Of a stretch of 12,682 bases of DNA, positions 1 to 6,311 are shown piece after piece. Source of the stretch: UBA6186 sp050012295 (GTDB lineage Bacteria > Pseudomonadota > Gammaproteobacteria > UBA6186 > Azoamicaceae). The DNA lies in contig JBEKHL010000042.1 of NCBI GenBank assembly GCA_050012295.1, positions 1-12,682 on the forward strand. The letters run 5' to 3'. Both the position numbers and the translations under genes were made by a program. A model generated the notes under the pieces. The model saw only the letters and a list, made by a program, of their open reading frames with translations. It was not told the origin of the DNA and ran no database searches. Each line of letters begins with the position of its first letter. The stretch's first letter is position 1.

Positions 1-825
1 ATTATAGGAGACATACACGGTTACTTAAATATTTTAGAACGCTTATTAATAACAATTAAATTTAAGTCGTCTGATCATTTATGGCTAACTGGTGATTTAA
101 TAAACGGCGGACCACTCTCACTAGAAACTATTCGTTTTGTAAAATCATTAGGCAAACAAGCGATCTGCATTTTGGGTAACCATGATTTAACCTTATTAGC
201 TTGCGCTTATAATAACAAATTACTAACCAATATATTTAACAATGAAACTAACAAAGATAAATTAAATGGCATTAATCCTGTCCTTGAAGCTACAGATCGC
301 CAAGATTTAATAAATTGGCTGCAACATCGACCATTAGCTAATTTCTCTAAACATTTTAATTTATTATTAGTACATGCTGGCGTACATCCAACTTGGGATA
401 TCTCAAAAACTTTAATATTAGCTAACGAGGTAGAATTAATCTTAAAATCAAATTCTACTGATTTATATAATAATTTATATGGCGATCAACCAGATAATTG
501 GGACGATAATTTAGTTTCTTGGGATAGAATTCGTTGTATAATTAATTATCTAACTAGAATGCGTTTTTGTACTGCTCTTGGTAAATTAGATTTTCATAAT
601 AAAGGAGAGTTACATAGTTCTCCTACAGATTATATACCTTGGTATGCTGTCCCCAATCGTAAAACCCAGAATATTACTATAGCATTTGGCCATTGGGCAG
701 CTTTAGCTGGAAACGTTAATCATCCTAATATTATTGCTTTAGATACTGGATGCCGTTGGGGTAAACGATTAACTGCTTACTGTATAGAAAACCAAAAGTT
801 TTTTTATGTAGAAAATAATTCATGA
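1..825 (+). CDS. apaH: Symmetrical bis(5'-nucleosyl)-tetraphosphatase (ApaH), 5' end cut by the window
   Basis: Cytoplasmic metallophosphatase of the PPP superfamily that splits Ap4A into two ADP. The frame is open from base 1, so the first ATG in the window (172) is internal. The visible 274 residues start at the Ile-Ile before the GDIHG metal-binding motif. By comparison with E. coli ApaH (280 residues) only about four residues are missing. Further matches are GNHDLTLLA, HAGVHPTWD, the TRMRFC block, AFGHWA and LDTGCRWG. One key residue is odd: the motif usually written GD(L/x)VxRG reads GDLINGGP here, with Gly (codon 106-108) replacing the phosphate-contacting Arg. The rest of the catalytic scaffold looks intact. 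The gene is followed directly by a hairpin-rich spacer that probably ends its transcript. The identification is firm; full activity is less certain because of the Arg-to-Gly change. Confidence 0.95.
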   Translation: MIGDIHGYLNILERLLITIKFKSSDHLWLTGDLINGGPLSLETIRFVKSLGKQAICILGNHDLTLLACAYNNKLLTNIFNNETNKDKLNGINPVLEATDRQDLINWLQHRPLANFSKHFNLLLVHAGVHPTWDISKTLILANEVELILKSNSTDLYNNLYGDQPDNWDDNLVSWDRIRCIINYLTRMRFCTALGKLDFHNKGELHSSPTDYIPWYAVPNRKTQNITIAFGHWAALAGNVNHPNIIALDTGCRWGKRLTAYCIENQKFFYVENNS

Positions 826-945
826 AAATCCACCCGGCGGCTTTGCCGCCTGCCCTCCTTTAATAAAGGAGGGCAGGTTACTACTACTACTAACACCCCC
901 TTTACAAAAGGGGGTCGCTCGCGTTAGCGAGCGGGGGGGGTTTTT
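826..945. repeat. Cluster of four GC-rich hairpins, probable palindromic repeat element
   Basis: Nearly the whole spacer between apaH and the opposing glycosyltransferase gene is palindromic. Stem-loops are: 836-841 with 845-850 (6 bp, TTT loop); 849-861 with 865-877 (13 bp, AAT loop); 895-903 with 907-915 (9 bp, ACA loop); and 916-922 with 927-933 (7 bp, GTTA loop). Between the second and third lies a short run of four TAC units (879-890). A run of seven extra G and five T follows at 934-945. The first two stems share bases 849-850 and cannot both form fully. The G+C richness contrasts sharply with the AT-rich genes around it, which suggests an inserted repeat rather than drifted spacer. Twelve bases from its left end recur at 6299-6310. 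Confidence 0.75.
895..945. terminator. Probable intrinsic terminator between convergent genes
   Basis: On the plus strand, ACCCCC at 895-900 can pair with GGGGGT at 936-941. This encloses the 916-933 hairpin and is followed at once by four more T, the classic stem plus U-tract for ending the apaH transcript. The alternative pairing of 895-903 with 907-915 competes with it. On the minus strand the cluster ends with the 836-850 hairpin followed by GGGTGGATTTT, so it may also stop transcripts of the glycosyltransferase gene. Function is inferred from structure only. Confidence 0.6.
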
Positions 946-954
946 ATAATTAAT

Positions 955-1926
955 TTATTTCTCAAATATCTTTTTAGCTAAATAACGCAACTGTTTTATA
1001 ACTGGTCTATTCAAAAGTTTTCTCTCAAAGCGTGTTAAATCCATATTAGTAAAACCTAAAAGAGCAACATTTTGAGCAGCTGTTTTACGACGATGCATAT
1101 AAAAATATTCAAAAAAAGTCTTATCTATTTCTATAAATTTAACTAGATCAGTTTCTCTACTACCCAAAACGCTTAAAATTGATTCATCATGCTGATGGTA
1201 TAAAAATTCTGGATAATTAAAACTTTTTAAATTTGTTCCCATTACAAGATCCGCATTACAACAACCATCTAACCAATCTTTAATAAATTTTCTTCCCTCA
1301 GAAGTATTTTTTACAACTAAAATACCAGCCCACACATGAGGCCCCTTTCTACAACGATCGTGTCGACACCCTAATGCATCAAAAACATCCCCATTAGCAA
1401 CAGAACCTGCCAACTTATAAATTTCCGGATCATAAGAAAACAATAATATTGATTTTTTAGGATCAGAAAAACCAACATCAATAAATTCTCTAATTGGTTG
1501 TCTTATTAAAAGTCCAGAATCTGCATACAATAATAATGCTCCCTCTGGAATGCTTTGCAAAGTTTTTAAAATTAAATATGGCTTCCAAAGCCAAAACCCA
1601 GCTCCAACTGGTTCGTTTAATATAGGATTCTTGGCTATAAATTCAGGCTCTATATGGCTACGTCTATAATTATAAATAAAATCAACCCCTCGATTAATAG
1701 CCGAGTACGCTAAAATATTTCTATTTTTAAAAAATACTTCTGGACCATCTGCATAAGAAACCAAATATAAACTAGTACCTAAAGACTTAGTTGTTTGTCT
1801 ATATACCGGCTTTAAAGATAAATCGGCTTCAAGGAGCATATGCAAGAGAAAAAATATAAATACCCAAGAAACAATAAAACTTATTATTACTAAAACAATT
1901 ATAAATATTTTGCTATATTTTATCAT
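955..1926 (-). CDS. Membrane-anchored glycosyltransferase-like protein, specificity unknown
   Basis: A 323-residue protein with one strongly hydrophobic N-terminal segment (about residues 7-31) after a short Lys-containing start, so it is probably anchored in the inner membrane as a type II protein. The body carries blocks I associate with GT-A-fold glycosyltransferase-like proteins: GAGFWLWKPYLI (108-119), LLLYADSGLLI (131-141, where Asp136 sits in a DxD-like turn), VWAGILVVK (198-206) and HQHDESILS (244-252). I infer transfer of a sugar from a nucleotide donor onto a cell-surface glycan, but neither donor nor acceptor can be read from the sequence. No other glycan genes adjoin it except waaA 4.4 kb away. 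The start ATG (1924-1926) has no convincing Shine-Dalgarno sequence. It is divergent from the PhoU-like gene across only 57 bases and convergent with apaH. Confidence 0.7.
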   Translation of the reverse strand: MIKYSKIFIIVLVIISFIVSWVFIFFLLHMLLEADLSLKPVYRQTTKSLGTSLYLVSYADGPEVFFKNRNILAYSAINRGVDFIYNYRRSHIEPEFIAKNPILNEPVGAGFWLWKPYLILKTLQSIPEGALLLYADSGLLIRQPIREFIDVGFSDPKKSILLFSYDPEIYKLAGSVANGDVFDALGCRHDRCRKGPHVWAGILVVKNTSEGRKFIKDWLDGCCNADLVMGTNLKSFNYPEFLYHQHDESILSVLGSRETDLVKFIEIDKTFFEYFYMHRRKTAAQNVALLGFTNMDLTRFERKLLNRPVIKQLRYLAKKIFEK

Positions 1927-1983
1927 TATAACTAAATTAATTTTTACTTTACTATTAACTACTACCGAAATTTATCATAGAAT

Positions 1984-2670
1984 ATGTATATGTTAAACCC
2001 TAGTATCTTAAAAATATTTGCTAAATCACCAATTAAACCTATGCAACAACATATGGAGTTGGCTTACCAATCGGTTACTAGTTTGTTGCCATTTTTTCAA
2101 AGTATTTTAAGTCAAGATTGGCAAAGTGCCAAAATAGAATGTGATAAAATAAACTTATTAGAAAATAAGGCAGACAATTTAAAAAAAGAAATTCGTTTAC
2201 ATTTACCGCGTAAAATATTATTACCAATGGATAGAAGAGATTTTATTGGACTTTTAAAATCTCAAGATCAAATTGCCAATGCTGCTCAACGCTTAGTTAA
2301 TTTGATTTTTTATAGAAAAATGCACTTTCCAGAACAAATCGCTAAAAACTTGTTAAATTTTGTACAATTAGTAATAAATGCAACAAATCTAGCTCACAAC
2401 GTTATTAATGAATTAGATCAATTAATAGAAACCGGGTTTCGCGGTAACGAGGCTCAATTAGTAAAAAACATGATAGTTGAACTAGATCGTATCGACGAAA
2501 ATACCGATGATATACAAAATAATTTACAACAAGAATTATTTAATATAGAGGGTCACCTAAACCCTATTGATGCTATCTTTTTATATAAGGTCATTGATTG
2601 GACTGCAGAACTAGCGGATAAATCTAAATCGGTTGGTCATAAATTAGAGCTGCTATTATCTACTAAATAA
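1984..2670 (+). CDS. DUF47/TIGR00153 family PhoU-like protein
   Basis: A 228-residue all-helical protein matching the length and N-terminal signature of the TIGR00153 (DUF47) family: an FAKSPIKPMQQHM block near the start, then a long acidic helical region ending KSKSVGHKLELLL. The family is related to PhoU and is usually encoded beside a low-affinity Pit phosphate permease, where it is thought to act as an accessory or regulator. No Pit gene is present here; the next gene is a type I secretion ABC transporter, so a role in phosphate uptake is inferred from family only. Two in-frame ATGs compete, 1984 and 1990. The second gives an N-terminus (MLNPSIL...) closer to what I recall of the family, and neither has a clear ribosome-binding site. 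The protein is cytoplasmic, with no signal peptide or membrane helix. Confidence 0.8.
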   Translation: MYMLNPSILKIFAKSPIKPMQQHMELAYQSVTSLLPFFQSILSQDWQSAKIECDKINLLENKADNLKKEIRLHLPRKILLPMDRRDFIGLLKSQDQIANAAQRLVNLIFYRKMHFPEQIAKNLLNFVQLVINATNLAHNVINELDQLIETGFRGNEAQLVKNMIVELDRIDENTDDIQNNLQQELFNIEGHLNPIDAIFLYKVIDWTAELADKSKSVGHKLELLLSTK

Positions 2671-2689
2671 ACCTCAAACTATTCCTTAA

Positions 2690-2729
2690 ATTCCCGATAT
2701 AAAATATAGACTTTATGTTAACCGGGAAT
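2690..2729 (+). promoter_or_regulatory. Potential hairpin over the ribosome-binding site of the ABC transporter gene
   Basis: ATTCCCG at 2690-2696 is the exact reverse complement of CGGGAAT at 2723-2729. Inside it, ATAAA at 2699-2703 can pair with TTTAT at 2712-2716 around an 8-base loop. The right arm contains GGGAA (2724-2728), the only Shine-Dalgarno-like sequence before the ATG at 2736. If it folds in the mRNA, the structure would hide the ribosome-binding site; as DNA it could instead be a protein-binding inverted repeat. There is no T run after it, so it does not look like a terminator. Confidence 0.4.
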
Positions 2730-2735
2730 GTATAA

Positions 2736-4859
2736 ATGTTAAATTTTTTTAAAAAGGCACCAGAAGAAACGCCAGACAGTAATAATTTGCGCAACTGTTT
2801 TAAATTAATCTGTAATTATTATAATATTGAATTACACGACAGCTTAATTCCTGCCAGAAGTGAAACTCCAGCCTATATAGTACGTCTAGCAACAAAGTTA
2901 GGTTTCGAAAGCGTTATTAGCCGTAAAACATTATCACAAATGTCGGATGTAGCCTTACCATTAATCATAATTACCAAAAACAACGGTTCTCTAGTTTTAA
3001 AAGCCATTTTAGGTAAAGACGAATTTGAAGTGGCGGGTTGTACTGGTCCAAAATCAGTTAAAAGAGTATCAAAAGAATATTTAGAAAGTGTTTATACTGG
3101 ATTTTGCATAGATTTTACTAAAAAATACAGTTTCGACAAAAGGGCATTAGAGTTAATGATAGAAACCAAGCCATCTTGGATTTCCCAAACTTTACACCAA
3201 TATAAAAAAATATATATCCAAATTGGTGTTGCTACTGTCATGATTAATATCTTTGCCATGGTATACCCGTTATTTGTCATGAATGTATACGACAGAGTTA
3301 TCCCAAATAACAGTATATATACTTTATGGGCATTAGTTATAGGAATTTCCTTAATTTATCTGTTTGATTTTATTATTAAAGTATTACGTACTATATTTAT
3401 TGATTTAACTTCAAAAAGTAATAACTTTGCTATAGAAACAGAATTGTTTGAAAAAGTTTTAGGAATGCATCTTAATTATACACCAAAATCAGCTGGTGGA
3501 TTTGCAAATGGTATAAAAGATGTTTCTCATATTAGAGAATTTTTCACTTCCGGCATGTTAAGCGCAATTATTGATTTACCTTTTGTAATAGTATTTATAG
3601 TATTTATAGGTATGTTGGCCGGCGCTCCTGTTGCCATAGTATCTATCTGTGCATTAATATTAACCATAGTAGTAAGTCTAATCTATCAAGCAAAAATGCA
3701 ATACAGTGTTAACTTAAACATGCAAGGTTTAGCTCAAAAACAAGCAATTTTAGTAGAAGCTTTAAATAATCTTGAAAATATAAAGGGGATTGGCGCGGAA
3801 GATAGAACCCAAATATTATGGAAAAATTATCTAGAAATAGAAAATGAACATGGGCACAATATTAAATTTTACTCTGGTATGGCATCTAATATCGCCCAAT
3901 TTATTCAACAACTAGCACAAGTAGCAACTATCCTTTGGGGATCATATAAAGTATTAGAGCTACACTTAACTGTTGGAACGCTAATTGCTTGTAGTATTTT
4001 AGTAGGTAGAGTATTGGCACCAATTACTAATTTATCCAATATGCTAGTACGCTTTGAACAAGTAAAACAAGCTTTGTTTGGCATAGAAAAAATTCTTAAC
4101 ACCCCACAAGAATTTTCCATCGACAAACAATATATCTATAAATCCGAAATGTCTGGGGATATTAATTTCGAACATGTTAGCTTTGCTTATCCAAATGCTA
4201 AAACATTAACATTAGACGACATTAGCTTCACCATTAAAAAAGGAGAAAAAGTTGGCATTGTTGGATATATGGGTTCTGGTAAAACCACAGTATTAAGATT
4301 AATAATGAAATTATACGACCCAAGTAAAGGTATGATTAAAATTGATAATATTGATGTAAGTCAAATTGATCCATTTAATCTAAGAATGTTTGCCGGATAT
4401 GTATCCCAAGAGCCTACTTTATTTTTTGGGACTATAAGAGATAATCTACTTATTGGTAATTCAACTGTTAGCGACGCAAAACTTGCCTGGGCAGCAGAAA
4501 AATCCGGATTGTTAGACTTTATTAGTAAATATCCTCAAGGATTAGGTTTTCCTATAGGAGAAGGTGGAGCTGGTCTATCTTTTGGCCAACGCCAAACTGT
4601 TAACATTGCTAGATGTTTATTAAGAGAACCAAAAATTTTATTAATGGACGAACCTACTAGCGGTATGGATAACACCTCAGAATTATATTTTATAAAAAGA
4701 TTTCAAACTTTATTAACCGATCAAACTTTTATCTTAGTAACTCATAGAAAATCTTTATTAGCATTAGTGGATAGAGTTATTATTATGCACAACGGTAAAA
4801 TTGTAAGAGATACCGATAAAAATAGTGTTTTAGATATGATTGACAACACCAACAAATAA
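2736..4859 (+). CDS. Type I secretion ABC transporter (HlyB/LssB/LapB-like) with degenerate C39 domain
   Basis: A 707-residue inner-membrane exporter that would drive one-step secretion of a large protein with HlyD and TolC partners. Residues 1 to about 140 resemble a C39 peptidase-like domain but lack the His that follows the Gly in active peptidases (NNGSLVLKAIL instead of a GHF-type motif). It is therefore the non-cleaving type found in HlyB, LssB and LapB. Membrane helices span about 158-440 (YPLFVMNVYDRVIPN is typical of the class). The nucleotide-binding domain starts near 475: Walker A GYMGSGKTT (510-518), a Q-loop in YVSQEP, Walker B ILLMDEPTS (Asp638, Glu639) and the H-loop His670. 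The ABC signature reads LSFGQ (614-618) rather than LSGGQ, with Phe616 at the third position. The gene lies 17 bases before the adaptor gene, clearly an operon. Its weak ribosome-binding site may be masked by the hairpin at 2690-2729. Confidence 0.93.
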   Translation: MLNFFKKAPEETPDSNNLRNCFKLICNYYNIELHDSLIPARSETPAYIVRLATKLGFESVISRKTLSQMSDVALPLIIITKNNGSLVLKAILGKDEFEVAGCTGPKSVKRVSKEYLESVYTGFCIDFTKKYSFDKRALELMIETKPSWISQTLHQYKKIYIQIGVATVMINIFAMVYPLFVMNVYDRVIPNNSIYTLWALVIGISLIYLFDFIIKVLRTIFIDLTSKSNNFAIETELFEKVLGMHLNYTPKSAGGFANGIKDVSHIREFFTSGMLSAIIDLPFVIVFIVFIGMLAGAPVAIVSICALILTIVVSLIYQAKMQYSVNLNMQGLAQKQAILVEALNNLENIKGIGAEDRTQILWKNYLEIENEHGHNIKFYSGMASNIAQFIQQLAQVATILWGSYKVLELHLTVGTLIACSILVGRVLAPITNLSNMLVRFEQVKQALFGIEKILNTPQEFSIDKQYIYKSEMSGDINFEHVSFAYPNAKTLTLDDISFTIKKGEKVGIVGYMGSGKTTVLRLIMKLYDPSKGMIKIDNIDVSQIDPFNLRMFAGYVSQEPTLFFGTIRDNLLIGNSTVSDAKLAWAAEKSGLLDFISKYPQGLGFPIGEGGAGLSFGQRQTVNIARCLLREPKILLMDEPTSGMDNTSELYFIKRFQTLLTDQTFILVTHRKSLLALVDRVIIMHNGKIVRDTDKNSVLDMIDNTNK

Positions 4860-4876
4860 CTATAGAGATATAAATT

Positions 4877-6280
4877 ATGCCACCAGATGACCCAAAAAAA
4901 ATAAATTTAAATGTCAGCCAAGGGGATCCAAGTAATTCCAATAATGCAGGTCCTATAAATTTAACTATCAACCAAGGAAACCCAAATAATTCTAATAACG
5001 CAAACCCTATAAATTCAAAAAGCATAAATTTAGGCAACTTAAGCAATTTGGGCAATTTAGACATTAAAAATGCAGCTATTGATCCTAAAAAACTCTTACA
5101 ACCTAAAGTTGTAAATTATGAATTCAATTGCAAAAACAATGTATTCTTTGAGGCACCTAGAAGTATTAATATTATCTATTATTCTATAATAATACTATGC
5201 GCACTATTTGTAATATGGGCATATTTTTCTCAAATTGACGAAATAACTAATGGTATGGGCAAGGTTATTCCTTCCTCTCACGTAAAAACCCTTCAATCTT
5301 TAGATGGAGGTATAATATCTAAAATTTACGTACAAAACGACGATTTAGTAAAAAAAGGACAATTACTAATTAAATTAGAAGATACCAGATTTAGTTCTGA
5401 CTATAATCAAAATTATGCACAATTAATGACTCTAATTGCAGAAATAGCTAGATTAAAAGCTCAAATCAATAACAGTTCTCAAATTGATTTTCCTGCAGAT
5501 TTAGATAATTATCCAGATTTAAAACTTGGTCAAACTAAATTATTTAAAACTATAATGAATTCGTTTAAAGATGAAGTAGACTCTTTAGAAAAAAATTTAC
5601 ATTTGGCTGAACAAGAATCTAATCTTATTTTACCTTTAGTTAAACAAGGTTTAATGTCACAATTAGAACGAATTAGATTAGAAAAACAAGTAACAGAAGC
5701 TAAAAGCAAAATTACTGACATTGTAGAAACATTTAAAACTAAAGCTCAAACTGACTTAGAAGATAAAGACAATCTTAAATCTGCCTTAGAAGAAAAGTTA
5801 AAAGGATTAAAAGATAGAATGGAACATACCGAAATTCTTTCTCCAGTAGAAGGATATATTAATAATTTTAAATTAAGCACCGTAGGTGGAGTAGTAAAAC
5901 CTGGTATGGATATATTAGATATAGTTCCGCTGGAAGAACAATTAGTCGTAGAAGCAAGAATTAATCCTAAAGACCGGGCATTCATTAAAGAAGAACAAGC
6001 AGCTACTGTTAAATTTCCGGCATACGACTCCTCTATTTATGGTTCATTAAATGCAACTGTTATTAGCATTAGTCCAGACACAGACAAAGACGAAAAAAAT
6101 AATGAATTTTATTTAGTTCGACTAACCACCGATAAAAATTATTTGGCAGATAACATCAAATTCAAAATTATTCCAGGAATGGCTGCTACTGTTAATATTT
6201 TAACTGGTAAAAAAAGAATTTTAATGTATTTCTTAAGGCCAGTTACTAAAATTAAAGAATTTGCTCTTAAAGAGAGATGA
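4877..6280 (+). CDS. Type I secretion periplasmic adaptor (HlyD/LapC/LssD family)
   Basis: A 467-residue membrane-fusion protein that would link the upstream ABC exporter to TolC. The order is: a cytoplasmic tail of about 96 residues; one membrane helix (about 97-117, rich in Ile and Leu); a first lipoyl-type half (about 135-170, LDGGIISKIYVQNDDLVKKG); a long coiled-coil hairpin (about 175-320); the second lipoyl half (LSPVEGYINNF through VKPGMDILDIVP); and a beta-barrel region. It ends in the family-typical block MAATVNILTGKKRILMYFL followed by a Leu-Lys-Glu-Arg tail. The cytoplasmic tail is longer than I would expect and contains two 18-residue Asn-rich repeats (residues 9-26 and 27-44). 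In HlyD this tail contacts the substrate, so the expansion could matter for recognition. Its gene follows the ABC gene by 17 bases and ends 31 bases from convergent waaA. Confidence 0.93.
   Translation: MPPDDPKKINLNVSQGDPSNSNNAGPINLTINQGNPNNSNNANPINSKSINLGNLSNLGNLDIKNAAIDPKKLLQPKVVNYEFNCKNNVFFEAPRSINIIYYSIIILCALFVIWAYFSQIDEITNGMGKVIPSSHVKTLQSLDGGIISKIYVQNDDLVKKGQLLIKLEDTRFSSDYNQNYAQLMTLIAEIARLKAQINNSSQIDFPADLDNYPDLKLGQTKLFKTIMNSFKDEVDSLEKNLHLAEQESNLILPLVKQGLMSQLERIRLEKQVTEAKSKITDIVETFKTKAQTDLEDKDNLKSALEEKLKGLKDRMEHTEILSPVEGYINNFKLSTVGGVVKPGMDILDIVPLEEQLVVEARINPKDRAFIKEEQAATVKFPAYDSSIYGSLNATVISISPDTDKDEKNNEFYLVRLTTDKNYLADNIKFKIIPGMAATVNILTGKKRILMYFLRPVTKIKEFALKER
4901..5008 (+). repeat. Two-copy 54-bp in-frame tandem repeat in the adaptor gene
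   Basis: Bases 4901-4954 and 4955-5008 encode the diverged copies INLNVSQGDPSNSNNAGP and INLTINQGNPNNSNNANP. A further degenerate Asn/Leu/Gly-rich stretch (INLGNLSNLGNLD) follows. The copies keep the reading frame and differ mostly by single-base changes, which suggests an old in-frame duplication. They code for a flexible, low-complexity cytoplasmic segment. Confidence 0.85.
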
Positions 6281-6281
6281 T

Positions 6282-6310
6282 CTTTATAATTAATAAACAT
6301 CCACCCGGCG
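6282..6310. repeat. Partial copy of both ends of the 826-954 hairpin spacer
   Basis: The 31-base spacer between the convergent adaptor and waaA genes contains TTTATAATTAAT at 6283-6294, identical to 943-954, and ATCCACCCGGCG at 6299-6310, identical to 828-839. In the first locus these two strings flank the hairpin cluster in the opposite order. There is no GC-rich stem-loop here, so I do not call this spacer a terminator. The AT-rich match alone could be chance; the GC-rich 12-base match is harder to dismiss. Confidence 0.45.
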
Positions 6311-6311
6311 C

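Noticed and set aside
1927..1983. Divergent promoters between the glycosyltransferase and PhoU-like genes
   Set aside because: TATGAT and TATCAT hexamers are present, but no acceptable -35 box at 16-18 bases was found for either; too weak in such AT-rich DNA.
2736..3155. Active C39 peptidase domain, as in bacteriocin exporters
   Set aside because: The expected catalytic His after Gly is absent (NNGSLVLK), so this is the non-cleaving form typical of large-protein secretion.
4783..5064. A 93-codon minus-strand reading frame rich in Leu-Pro-Phe repeats
   Set aside because: It is the antisense image of the Asn-rich tandem repeat in the adaptor gene and overlaps two well-supported genes; no independent coding signal.
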